Position numbers and translations under genes: made by a program | Notes under the pieces: generated by a model | Seen by the model: the letters and a program-made list of their open reading frames with translations, nothing else | Databases searched by the model: none | Told to the model about the DNA's origin: nothing | NCBI RefSeq assembly: GCF_901933205.1 | Contig: NC_044590.1 | Location: forward strand, 11,249,501 to 11,313,500 | Length of the DNA stretch: 64,000 nucleotides | Source: Camarhynchus parvulus | Taxonomy: Eukaryota; Chordata; Aves; Passeriformes; Thraupidae | Direction of reading: 5' to 3' | Shown here: positions 25,206 through 38,050 of the stretch, in pieces | How positions within the stretch are numbered: the stretch's first letter is position 1 | Layout: each line of letters opens with the position of its first letter

Positions 25206-27479
25206 GACAAAGAGCATCACCCAGACACTTCCTCAACTCTTCCTCATTAACACACTACTTTCCAACTGTTGTGGGAAAAAAACCCTAATTTACTCTTTGG
25301 CAAATATTCCTGAGTGTTTCTACTCTACTGCTGGAATATTTCTCTACTTGGCTTTCTAAGCAAGGCAATTCTAAGCAATTTTTACATGATGTTCAAGAAT
25401 AACTGGCTCCATGAATGCTTAAGATGCCACTGGGAAGACTGAAAAACTTGAGAAAAATCCTCAACAACTGTTACCACGTTCTCCTGTAAAATAACCCATA
25501 AGGAAAGGCATTACAGAAAACGCAGTCTTAAAACAGCCGGATACACCTCCTAAACTATGAATTTTATTTTTTTTTTTTTTTTTTTTAATTTCTCCCTTTT
25601 TCATAACAAAACCATTTGATAAACTGTACAGATAAGGTGACCATAAACTCTCATTGGCATGAGATGGGCTGTGGCTGTTTTAGACAAAAAGGATCCTTAA
25701 TGTCACAAAACTCTGCTGGTATCACCAAGTGCAGCAATTCCAGGTTTTGTTTTCTCACATGCACAGGACAGAGCACAGGTTCTAAAAATAAGATCAGAAG
25801 AGACACAGTGGTTCTTATTCTCTGAGGGTTGAAAAGGTGAAGATGGGACCTGCTGCTCAAAGACCTTTCCCTGACAAGCAGGATTTGTGTTTTCCAACAT
25901 GATCCTGATCATGCCCCTACTCATGGGAATTATAAATGCTTTTCTCACCATGTCCTAAATAAGCAGCTGTGGACTGTGCTTGTCAAACTGATCAGGATGG
26001 GACTGAAAGGCAAAGAAACCAAATTTTAAGCTTCTCAAAACTATTTTAAGCAGAAAACAGAATAAAATGCATCTATATAGTTTTCTACACAAGAGCCAGA
26101 GTGTCTGAGCAGCATCCACGGGCACCTTTTCTAGTTTCACACAATAACATTGTGTTTTCAGAGTTCTGTATGTCAATACACTGGCATTGCTTTTTTCCAC
26201 TCTTCATAAATGCAGCAGGTAAATTTAGTTTTCTAGTGATGGTCCAAACTTCCAGTTCCATTTATTATACAAAAGAAAAAAGGCACCTGGATTTTACAAC
26301 ATTTAGCTTGAGAAGATTTCGCTGTGCTGACACTGCACTAATAGATTTTGTCTAAGAGAGAAATTCAGATGTGTTTCTCAGCAGTGTAACAGGCTGACAG
26401 CAGTGGCACATGTCAAGTGCTACAGGAGTGTGCCAGCAGCAGCAATAAATGATTCATTAATTCACCTGGACAGTTAAATTGAACCAGGGAATGATATGGT
26501 CTGTCTGAGCCCCAGGAAAAGTGCCCAGAACCAATTCAGAAATCAACAATTCTGAATCTTTAATTAAAGCCAAAATCCAGAAAATTGAGAGAAGAGGCAG
26601 ATTTAGGATTTCTACAGCCTGTAAACCAAGGGTCAATGGTTTCATAGGTTTATAAATTTCAGAGGTGAAAAGCATTTACTGTTTGGGTTTGTACTCAAAC
26701 TATCCAGAGCATTCCCAGCAGGCAAACACCACCTTTGCACCCCTTCTCCTCTGTGAGCATTCCTGTACTGTGGGATGGAGCTCTGTTCTTTGGATCCTGT
26801 GGCAAACTCCATGTCACTGCTCTCCATCTGGTGCTTCTTCCCAACACAGCAATAAGTGACTTTGGTGCTCTGTGATATAAAATGCTCATTTGCCACAATG
26901 TGCTTTTTTCCTTTTGCTTTTTTCCCTCAAGAGCTGCTGCTTCTGTCTGCAGGAGACTCAGCACACGTTCAATATACAAAAAGCAAGGGAGAAAGTAAAA
27001 ATGAGCCAGAAAATGTGAAAGAATTGAGCAAAGTGGTCAGAGAATCAGCCCAACAGCAATGAAAAGATGAGCAGAACCCAGGGGACAGCAATCAATGACA
27101 CCAAAGAAAGCCAGTGGAGCAAGAAACTCAGTATTTGGCAGGATGCTTTTCTTCTATCATCCCCTCAAAACCCCAAACTCAAAACCTACAGGCTATTCCC
27201 TCAAAATCTCTCAAAAGCACAGATGCAGTACACAGATATGAAGGGAGAACTTGATCCATCAGCCTGATGAAAACAGAGAAAACATTCCCTCGGTACTGTC
27301 CCCTCAAAAAGAAGAGGAAATGCCCCTTGGTGACTTGAACATGTGCTCTAAACTAAACAACTGGGCTGTCAAGGATTAAAGAGAACACAACAACCTTTAC
27401 AGGAGCTGCTGCAAAGCAGGAGGAAACCTCTTAACCCTTCCCTGAATGTCACTATAGGACATGAAACAACATGACACAG
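25206..27479. other. Intronic stretch with a poly-T run
   Basis: A T-run of about 20 bases lies near 25566-25588. No other repeat or gene was recognised. Open frames are 60-95 codons and lack recognisable domains. Confidence 0.45.
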
Positions 27480-27800
27480 ACTCACTGCTCTTTCCAAGGT
27501 AAAAAAGGGAAGTTTATTTTCTGACTGCAACATTTATAGATTTCCAAAACAGTGGATTGGAGGGTGACAGTGCCACCCCTCCAATGACACTGGACAAACC
27601 AACAGTCCATCAAATTTCTCCTCCTCCATAAAAAAAATGCAAAACAATGAGTTATTTACAGAAAGTGTGTGAGAAAGTTCATTACAAGAATGTCAACATC
27701 AGAAGGCTTAGAAAATCTTAAAAAATCAAGACAACATCTGAAAGCACTGCAGTCCCCAGGCAAGGCAGCTGCAACAAACCCTGCTTGAAGAAGGTCCATC
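27470..27800 (-). mobile_element. Possible LTR remnant
   Basis: Read on the minus strand, an AATAAA (plus TTTATT near 27515) sits at the end of a block with GTTTTGGAAATCTATAAATG and GGTTTGTCCAGTGTCATTGG. The pattern resembles the 3' part of an avian retroviral LTR, but no edges or target-site duplication were found and the family is unassigned. Confidence 0.35.
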
Positions 27801-30800
27801 TGTATCAGTGTCACCTTATCAAACATTTACAGAGCCACCCTGAGTGCACAAAGAGCTGGTGCAGACCCAGTGCCTCCTGCCAGCCCTTCCAATGGTGTGA
27901 GAGGCTAAAGGAGAGGGGCACCAGATCCTGAGTGGGAATTACAGCAGCGTGCTAATTCATTAGCATTTCACACTATTTGTGCCTCAGAAGCTTAGCCTGA
28001 ATCCCACCAGAGCCTCAGAGGATGCTTTCATTCTCTAATAAAGAAAATAGCATCGGATTAGTTGAACAGTATCTCATTTCCCAGTGTAAATTAAGTGAAT
28101 TAGGTGGAAGAGCCTATGCTCTAATTGTAAAGCTTATTACAAGGACTCACATAGATTAGACCTGAATGCTTCTCTTTGAGTCATCATTTGCACTGTAACA
28201 GAGTTAAAAAGGTGGCAATAGACTCTCACTATTGATGTGTAGGAACCTCCAGTTTTGCAGCAAAACATTCTCAAGCCTTGTGCAGGACGAGTGCCAGCAG
28301 GCAGCCTTTGGATGGGAGTGCTGCCCTCCACAGTGCTCAGGCAGGCTCTGGAGAAAATCTCCAGGAATGACAGGATCCCCAGGGCTGGAATCATGGACAA
28401 TTCACTCTATGTTTTAAAGCACATGTAATTTTTTGTGTTTGTCAACTGCAAAATAGCTACAAAAGCACATCATGGAAAAGAGCAGTGCTGTGCTTCTTGC
28501 TGGTTCTGGGATGCCATTCTCTTTACAGGGATCTTTCATGGATCACAAGAGGCCCAACACAAGGACTTCTGGCCATCCAGGAGCTGACTACAATTAGCTT
28601 GACTTTCACTATGTAGCTTCTCCATGCTCCAGCCTGCACTAATTATCTGAGGTTCCCTTAATTGTCAGTGGAGAGAATGGGCTCACCTTAAGGCACACAT
28701 CTAAGTCAGATAAAATAAATTGCTCCCTGATCCCCCTATCTTTTGAGTGGTATTAAAATAGAGATGAGATGCATTTTACCTCCTTACTCTTTATTTTCTC
28801 AGCTCATGGCCCTCAGTATGAAACACAGAGAGGTGCTGGATCAGTCTGTTCAGGGGAAAGCCAAGAGATAATACTGAGCACCTCTAAGCCCCTTGAATCC
28901 TCTCTGAAAGCCCTCACTCGGGGCAGAACTCAGGTGCTGCAGTCTAAACCCATCCCATGAAGATAAATGATGATGCCTTTCTCTGGGAAAGGTGAGCACA
29001 ACTCACTTTACTTTTCCCCATGCAGCCAGAGCATGTGACAGTGATGACAGCATCACTGCTGACAGCGATGCTCTTTGATTTAATCATTCAGTGCTCAAAG
29101 TGCCTGCTGGGGGAAAGAATTTCATTCTCTTGCTAAAACTGTTCTGAGAATGGAGCATCTTAGTCCCATCTGCTGAGATTGTGTCACACACAGAAAAATG
29201 GTTCAGGTTTCATTTGACCAAAATACCAGTAAAAAAAAAAAGAGACGACGACTTTCTCTGTGCAGCATCTAACTGCTCCATTTTGCTCCACAAGGAGCAT
29301 GTCCAGCATGCTTGAACCCAGTCCTGTTCTCCAGACTTATCTTTGATGTATTTTCCTTACACAACAATTAATAATTTTTAGTTTTTGCTGCTTCCCTCAT
29401 TTCTCGGAGTTGATGACAGGCACATCAGCTAAGCGTGGACTAAGGTTTCATATTAATCTGGAAATAACCCATGAAGAAATACAAGCTAGGCTTTAACATA
29501 TCTGAACATATCTTTAACATATATGAACATATCTGAATACAGTAATAAAGAGAGTATGAGAACTAAGCATCATCTCTCTTTTAAAAAGAGAAATGAAAGT
29601 ACAGTAACTCTGCAGAAACTCTGGTCAAAACACTGATTCCTTCCCTAGAAACTGCTGCACCTGGACCAACAATCCTTCAAGCTGCAGGTTACTCATGAAC
29701 CTGTGTCTGAGTTCTGTCTCCCCCAGGTGAGAAATCCCAGGGCACTACAATCCCTGCTGATTTCCAGCTCACTGTGCTGCCTCTAACAGCCACTTCTCCA
29801 TCACTACAGTCTGAAAAAAACAGCCTATGAGATGCTGTTCCTCCAATCCTGTACAATTAAATGGAAACCTGCATGCACATCCTACCAGAACCAAGGGTCT
29901 CTCCACCAGTCACTGCCCAGGGCCACCTTCAGCTCCCCCTCATGTTTCTAATCCCAGGGTCCATCTGAGCTCATCCATCACATGGTATTAAGTCTATTTC
30001 TGCTTTCTGCATGAACAAGCTGCTAATATCCCACAGGGACTGAAAAATGTAATCTTAACAAGCACCAAAAAAAAAAGTAGAAAGGCGTTAATAAACACGT
30101 AAACTGAGAAACATGTAATTTCAGGTCAACTCAAGTTCAAGCAGCTTCAGCAGTTGCTATGCTACCAGCTGATGGTGGTGGGAAAGGACAGAGGCAAAAG
30201 GATTTTATAGCTCTGCCTAGAGTAGATATTTAGCAACTTCTGCTTTCTGGCACATCCCTGTGAGCAGGGTGAAGGATCATTAGTCTCTAAGCTGCTGAAA
30301 TGGCAAGTGATTGGAGGTATTGACCACCAGGAAGCAGCATGGAATGGTTTGCCCGGATTGATTAAGGAGCTTAATCCATAGCAACCTGCTAGGTTTGCAG
30401 GAAAAGCCTGAGGCAAAGCAGGGCAGTAAAAATCCCATTGTCCTTTACATCCCTTGGCTGTGCAGGACTGATGGGGAGCAGTCAGAAAGCTGAGGAACCA
30501 GCCAGGCTGGAGTTAAACAGGAGAGAGTAGCATGGCAGTGAGTCACAGACTCAACCACATCCCCAGGCACTGACACTGATCCCTCCTCCCTCAGACACAA
30601 CCTGTACCCAGAGCTGGGTCCACTCAGGGCACTTCCAGGCTCTGCCCACAGTTAATCCACACAAAATCCTGATGAAACAATAGGAATATATTGTTTTATA
30701 TCTGGAAATAATGATTAATGGATGGCTGCAGGGCCAGAGACTGAATGCAGACTTGTGTTCCAGCCTATAGACTTTATGACCTACAAAAAAGAGTGTGCCG

Positions 30801-31060
30801 GGCTTGACACACAAATTTAGGGTTTTTCAGTCCATAAAGAAAAATGTTCTCACTTAAGCATTTGTTTTCCTGTGACAGATCTGTGAAAAACACGGATCAT
30901 ATTTGACCATGAGGAGGCAAGTCAAACTTAACACAAAGAAAGCTGAAGCTGGAATAGTAGATAACAAATGTGCCATCAGGGATCTCAGGAGGATCCCCCC
31001 AGGAACTTTCCAGCTTTTTCAGATCTATACCATGAAGCAGCATCTGGCAAACTATCCAGG
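27801..31060. other. Intronic stretch, nothing recognised
   Basis: A few short imperfect repeats of the type AACATATCTG occur at about 29495-29545, with an A-run near 29231. No gene or known transposable element was recognised. Confidence 0.45.
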
Positions 31061-31651
31061 TGTGGGAGTCTCAGTTGTGGGTTTCTCTGGGTCTGAATTG
31101 AAGGCACTGAGTCGTGTTGGGACTCAGGTGTTTATTATTCCTTATCAGTAAAACAGTCTCACTACTGTGAGTTCAGCAGCTTTTCATTAGAAGGCACAAA
31201 ATGGCCAACAATCTCTTGTTCCAAGGTCTTTTAAGACTAAATTATCCAATTAAGAACTGACACCTGGATTATTTTCCCTTTTAACCCAATAACTGATCCC
31301 ACAGAGCTCACAATACAGAGTTTTCCGCCCAATTACAAAATGCCACCCAAACCCATGGAGAAGAAGGAAGAAGCATGAAGAAGAAACCCAGGATGACACC
31401 CTGTGCCCTCCATCTTACTTCCATCTACAACACACTAAAAATCCCAAAACCTCAATTTCTCACCAAGTGATACACCTACACTACTCTCTACAATCTGTTT
31501 CACACTTGTGTGGATTCCAGTCTATCTTGAAGTCTGGGAAATTTTCTCCATGAATGAGGGTCAGAGTTAGTGCAGCCCTGGGGGTCAGTGCACCCCAGAG
31601 CAGACAGAGAAATATTTCCTGTGCTGGGAATTCCACATTTGGGTTTCCACA
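31061..31651 (-). mobile_element. Retroviral 3' LTR
   Basis: On the minus strand the LTR starts TGTGGAAACCCAAATGTGGA at 31651, directly after a purine tract. It is the diverged reverse complement of 11996-12550 over its whole length. AATAAA lies on the minus strand (near 31131). The 3' edge is taken at CTCCCACA (31061) and is less certain. It is in the same orientation as PTPRT. Confidence 0.78.
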
Positions 31652-31810
31652 TCTCCCCCTTCTCTTTGAACCAAAACCACTCCTTTGACAGCCTCATCCA
31701 TTGGATACACTAAAGCAGACACGGCACAAATTTTAAAAGGACTGTGACACCAATCAGTACGTGCACACCTTTATCAATTTCCACACCCAGGCAACCAGGT
31801 GTCAGAGTGT
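31652..31810 (-). mobile_element. Polypurine tract and ERV internal remnant upstream of the 3' LTR
   Basis: The minus strand shows AAAGAGAAGGGGGAGA (31667-31652) immediately before the LTR's TG. This is a classical polypurine tract that primes plus-strand synthesis. About 150 bases beyond it probably belong to the internal region, but no reading frame was recognised and no 5' LTR was found, so the element appears truncated. Confidence 0.6.
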
Positions 31811-34800
31811 GTGGTCACCTGAGTGCAGGTTTGCTGGGGATCAGCCTGAGCAGGAGCACAGCTGTGATCTCAGTGTGGAACTTGGCTGAAGCACACAACT
31901 CATTTCCAAGGTACTTGGCCGAGTGCTCATTTTGGGCAGTCATTGCTCCTGCCTTAACTGACTGAAATTACAGACCTGGGAACATTAACAGCCCAAGGGA
32001 AGAGCAGGATTTGCTGTTATCACAGCTATGCTTCATTCAAATTTAAAAGTTTTCTCACTTTACTCTTTTCTCTGGGGTAAGAACAGATGGGCACCCCGGG
32101 AAACCTGAAGAAACTACTTGAATAGCTGGATATCAGGGATATTTAAATGTTCCTCATGCAGGTTCCAAAACATTCCCAGAAATACCACCTACAGAAACTG
32201 TCCTATGGTTTACACTTAAAGTAGCACATTTCATCCCAGAAATTCAAGATGAAGGTTAATCATCCTCCCACTTTTATTGACAACAAAGTGTGAAAAAGAA
32301 CCAGGTCCATTACCAATAACTGTTCTGCTGCCACAAAAGCCACGCTGCTTACACAGCTGCATAAGCAACCTATGGATTTATTACAAAGCCTGCATGGCAA
32401 CAATCTTTGCTCGTGGTGGCAAAAAACAATCCTTGTCCAGGTAGTTAAACACCAGGAAGAACAACTCCAAGTGTCATGGCAATTTCCAGAACACAAAGAG
32501 ATCTCTTCCACCTCTAAGGCATGAAGCAGCATCTCCAGTGTACAGCACACTCAAGAGAAATCCTGCCTGCTACACAGAGATGTACTCCCAAAAGGAATAT
32601 CAGTAGTTAAGCTGATGTATTGCAACCGTTTTATTTCCCCAATGGAAGGAACAAGCATTCTGCTTCTGAATGAAAGTGCAAAAACACCTCAGAGTTGATC
32701 CTTTAACCCTAAAGACTTAGAGGCCACCAGAGATCCAGGATTTTGGAGATTCCAGTTTTACTTCTTTTTATAAGACTGCCAATATTTCCAAGAATATCTG
32801 CAGTTAGTTAATGAATTCTTTATTCTTTCTTATTTGCTGCTGTCTCTCCCCTGGGACAGTTAATAAAAACAAGATCTCCTACCACCAGACAAAGGGCTTG
32901 AAAGAGATGCACTATGGAGTTAAAATTACAGAACTGAAGTGACTTTTAATGGGTCTTTATTTAAAAAACAGTGTTAATTCAGCTTTGGGTCCTGCACAGT
33001 CTGGATCCTCCTGCATTTGGGGTTATGTAAGAAAAATCTGTCCATCTAGAGGAGAAGCTGTGTTTCATTCCCATAATACCAAATTTTATGCAGGTCCACC
33101 AAGGCCTCGAGTCAGGTTCCTTCAAAGAAAACTCCTATTACAAAATGTATGTTCTAAAATTAGAAATTATATGTTCAAAGGCTTTTTCAAGGAGCTGTAA
33201 GACAAATATTTACTATGCCACAAATTTTCCAAAAGCAGAGTCTGCAGATATCCAGGCAATATCTGAATATATGACTAAGGAGTGCTGGTGGTTCTTCACT
33301 GGAGAACTTCCCTGTGCAGAGCTCTCTGCTCACAGTGTATTATCACTCCCCCAGTCAATGCAAATTGAACCTGGGCTTTCTTGAGAAGGTCCAGATTCAA
33401 TTTGGATTTACTGATTTAATCAGCTGAGAGTTCCTTACATAGTCTGGTCCCCTACAGGCATACATTGACTATATTCCTGAGATTCTGCATATGCTGCAAA
33501 AGCTAAAAACACAGGAGAAAAGCAGATGGAAAACCTACTAGGACACAAGGGAAAGTTGGTTTTTTTATTTTAATATTAATCATTGCAGTATAAACATCAT
33601 ACTGACTGGTCACCCTTTCAGGATGATACAAGATTTAATATTCAAGCTGCCAATTCCCAGTATCTGTCTTCACTAAGGATGGCTCCCAAACAAGTCAAGG
33701 TTCATCAAGGAACTGCAGCTCACCCAGGTTTTCTGGGTGAAATGAGGACAGCAGATTACCTAAGCATAAGGCCAAGCCTTATGCTGCACTTCACTGAGTG
33801 CAGAGTGGGATTTAAGGTCACTTCTGACGGAGAAATATTGATGAAATGTGTTTATATATGGACAGACCTGCAGAACTTGCATTTCTGTGATGTTCTGGTG
33901 CTAAGCACGCTGCAAAGTCTCTGCAGCAGTTGGTAACAGCCCATGTGGGCAGGCAGAGCAGAGTGTCAGCCAGCAGGACAGGCTGCAGCCTCCCTGCATC
34001 ACCAGCCTGTTACCAAGGACTTTGTAGTCATAACAACAAAATTGAGAGATGCCAATTACCATAACACTGAGCACATAATTAGCAGCAGCCTGAACAACTT
34101 GTCATCCTGCAAAACTGAAGAATCAGCAGGAAAAATGCAAAGTGACCAACACGGGAGTAGGTTCAAGAAGTTTTCTTCCTGCATTAGAGTTTCAATTCAT
34201 GATTTAGAAAATTATTTTTTCTCCCTTGTAAGGGATGCCTATCACTTGGTACAAGGACTCACAAGTGTTCACTCGGTATGTTTGATTATATTACTCTGTG
34301 ACTTTAAGCACTGATTGATTAGGAAGATCAGCAAGGAAATGTCATGGTTTGGAAATCTGTTTTCATTTCTAGAGCTGCACCTTTCACATTGAATCAAAAT
34401 ATCACAAGCTGATTATGTGTTTGTTACACACATAAAATGAGCTAGAACACATGAGGGTTCATTTCCCCATTACTTTGTACATGTGGAATTCCTGCTGATG
34501 CAAATCAAAGCAATTTTTAAGCAGAGGAGTCACTGTACCAGCTGTCACTTCTACCACCAGGAATGCCTGTTAGTGGCTTTATCACAATGTAATTATTAAG
34601 CATGGGGTCAAAATTCACCCTTCACCCTGTCAGTAATTCCTCTCAGGTACCTGGGGAAACTTTCAATCCCTACACATCTCCTTACCAAACAGGACTGCAG
34701 ATTTTCATTGAATCAAAGCACCTGAGGGAAGAACAGCAACACAAACATCTCAAAGAGTCTTGTGCAGCTGTCTGAAAGGACCTGACCCAAATAACCACAG

Positions 34801-37511
34801 GAAAGCGTTCAGTTCTTCCATTTTTCTCCTATTTCCCGTCTTTATAAGCAGAAACCTCCATTGTCCAAATAAGCTCCAGTTAATACCTGATGAGATCTTG
34901 GTTCAACGCCACAGAAAAGTATTTGTTGCTCCAACATGTACATTTACATTCCCTGCATGGGCCTCAAGTACAAAACTCCAGAAGTGAATTTCTAAACATA
35001 ATCATCACCTTCAGAGGAACAATAAATATTGCAGGTCAAATCTTGCCCAAAATACTTGCACCAAAGAGTTCTCCTGCTTGTGAGGCTACTAAAAACAAAC
35101 TCTTTTTGCTTCAACCAAATTCTTCATGCTAAACTCAGAGTTCCTCTTTCCAAGGTGTCCTTGAAGAACAGTAGAACATCTCTGGAGTTAAGAACAGGCA
35201 GGTACAGGTGATGGTGCAGTGCTTGGCTTTAATGAATAGCTTGTTAGCCATTCACCAGCTTAGCTTCTTGTAGATTCACTTAATTATTTAAGAAATACAA
35301 TGATTCTTTGGCTCTGTGCCCAATTCCTCTCTAGTTTATGCTGGTACATGTCCAAAATAAATGGAGTTACCACTGTGATGCAAATAAGCCAAGTTTCTGC
35401 TCTTTTGTTCCTCAGTAATCTGAAATGTTGATGATTCCTTATCCTTCACAGGCTGAAGCCGATAAGAACCAGCACCACAGGAAACCATTTTCTAACAGAA
35501 TCTGCTCTGAACCCATTTGTTTCTTATTAGGACCCTGGCACAGCTCCATAGGCCAATGAACATGATTAAAAATGACTTGATGAATGCAGTTCATTGAACA
35601 GGTGGCTGTAGCCAGGCTGGAAGGAAGAGCACTGTATGCAAGGTGGAAATACTTAATGTTTTCTGAAATTGTTTAAACAACAATAGCTCTGTGGATCTGA
35701 GCACAGACAAATTCCAAGAGTCCTAATACCATTAAGTAACAGCTGCCAAAAACTCTGCAAGGATCAGGGACATAGTGTGGGGGAGAGGGAAAAGAAACCT
35801 CTACATGGCTGCCTGTATTTTCCACCACAACAGGAATATTTGATCAGATCCCAGGGTATCAGGAAATAGGAAATGATGGAAAAGTCAAGAAAGGAACTGC
35901 TCAGGAGCTGTGAGGTGAGAGAGTGAAGCTTTGCCTCCAAGTGTGGCTCAAATCCCTCCCAGACCCAGGGAAGAGCAGAGCCAGCAGCTCACAGACAAAA
36001 CAGGCAGTGCCAGCTGGGTAAAGAGTGACTGGAGACAAATGGATTTGCTGTGGAGCTCCTCAGTGTGCCAGGCACACCCTGGTGACACCCAGAGCTGGCC
36101 TCTCTGGGGCACAGAGGGATTAACAGGGGTTTAAATGGAGCTGTGTGCTGATGGTTTGTGATAAGATTACCAAAACCCCTTGTTTTAAGAAGTGTGCAAT
36201 AATTTCATAAAAGGCAAGAACTGAGTTAAACCCATCTGCACCTTCTGAGCTGCTGTGGTTGGTTCATGCACAGGTATTCCACTCCCTAAGCAGAGCATTA
36301 CAGGATCTCATTTCCAGCAGAGTTTAAGTGATGGAATAACCAGAAAAGGGTGCACTGGGAGCAATGGAACAGATACAGAACCAGCCCAAAACTGTAACAA
36401 ACCCTTCTGAGATCTGAAACTTGATTACAAGTGCTCTTGATTATTAAAAGCGAGACGAGAAAAACAAACAGGGGAAACAAATCTGCTGCTTCCATCTAAG
36501 AAAACACATTTCAACATTTTTTCCAGGAAAAAGCATCAGCTCTTGAATACTTTACATTATACATACGCCTTCAACTCTGCTGCTGATCTTGACAGCTGCA
36601 CTTTAATTTATTTGCACGACTCTTATTGGAAGTTGAGTAAAATATGGAATACAGTGAGTCCACACAGTGATTTAGAGCTATTACATCCACATCTGTCACC
36701 AGCTGCCAGGTTGAACACGATCTGCCACGCCACTGGCAGGCATTCCCTTCATTGGCAATAAAATCTGGGGCTATATTTCTTAGAGATCTACCAATATTCA
36801 CTGCATAAAAGCAAGCTGCCCTGAAACATGGGCAGTAAAACTGAGATGAATTCACACAGAATCTCCAAGCTTCAGCTGCAAAGAAAACAGTGGTTCACTT
36901 ATCCTGATGTTATTGGAAATGCCTGGACTTTATCTAGGAATGTAAATCACCTCTTTGTATAAATTAAAAGATCTTCCCAATGACACAAAGGCAGGTTATA
37001 ACCTAGAACACAGATATATGCCACAGGGAGAAACAAGTGCTTCACATACACCCTTTTTTTTCTTTTTATAGGGTTCTTAGGAGCTCATTTGGAATTTACT
37101 GTGCATGTAAATGCCAAATGAATTCCAAGTGCTGCATTACTGCCAATCCATTACACCAAGCCCTGCAATTTTAACTTACAGCTCCTAACTGCCTGTGGCA
37201 CCAGGTCTGGATTCCAGTTCTTACACTCAGATAATCTCGTGGATCTGTGGAAATCACTTTGTTAACATTTCATCCCACCTCCCAAATCAGGGGTACTTGT
37301 GCTGGAACACTGCCCAAAGCTTAGTAAAGGAAACACAAACACCAGAGAGGCTGTGAGTGAGCTCTGTCCCACAACAAAGGGTTTCAGTACTAAAATGACT
37401 TTTACAGATAGTTATTAAATTTAACCATGAGTTTAAGGCCCTTATTTATGAGGCATTACCACAGCAGGTAGGAACAAACAAAAAAAAAAAAAGAGGATAC
37501 TGCTGGCCTCT
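31811..37511. other. Long repeat-poor intronic stretch
   Basis: About 5.7 kb has no recognisable CR1, LTR or long tandem repeat, unlike the rest of the window. Open frames reach about 120 codons (for example 33583-33936 and 33943-34314 on the plus strand) without a recognisable domain. Confidence 0.4.
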
Positions 37512-38050
37512 TCATTGAAATGACAATTCCAGAGGGTGATCAGGGGCAACAGGAAGGTCAGCAGGCAATGTCCCCTGCCACAGACAGAAGTGTTCCTTTG
37601 CTGGGAAATCCAGCACAGTGCCTCTGTAAGAGCTGTAGGTGAAGCTGGATACCTCCCAGTAATTCATGGTCCTGAGAGACAGGAACAGGGAACTGAGCAG
37701 GATCACAACCCCAGGCATCAGGAAAGAGAACTTTGCCTTGTCCAAGGTCCTGGACAGAAGAGTGGTCCAGGAGAACTGCTGGAGTTCCAAGGAGAACCTT
37801 GTCCAAGCTCACTGCTCCCTGCTGAGCTGCTCCTTGAGCTCTTCCCACTGAGAACAGAATGGCTGGAACTGGTTCCAGGGCTCTGCAGAGCACACCCAGC
37901 TCACAGTGGCACACACAGCTCCAAAGTTCAAGGACATGTACACACCAGCAGCCTGGAATAGGCTCAGGACTAGGGAAACACTGTCCTTGTAAAGCCAGAG
38001 AGGGGTCAAAGCAGGTGCAGGGAGTTGCTGGCAGCTCCACAGACAGATTG
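37512..38050 (-). pseudogene. Possible degenerate membrane-protein frame, unidentified
   Basis: Read on the minus strand from about 38045, one frame runs about 175 codons with a single internal TGA (near 37808) and ends at a stop at 37512. The two halves hold hydrophobic segments resembling membrane spans (SVSLVLSLFQAAGVYMSLNF; MPGVVILLSSLFLSL), and codon use looks protein-like. The region is more GC-rich than its surroundings. Other frames are also open over 140-160 codons, so the openness may partly reflect composition. I could not assign a family. There is no A-tail after the stop that would mark a processed copy. It could be a pseudogene, an exon of another gene, or chance. Confidence 0.3.

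Noticed and set aside
37536..37961. Plus-strand 141-codon frame and second minus-strand 160-codon frame over the same GC-rich patch
   Set aside because: They are open mainly because of composition. The minus-strand frame with hydrophobic segments is the better candidate.
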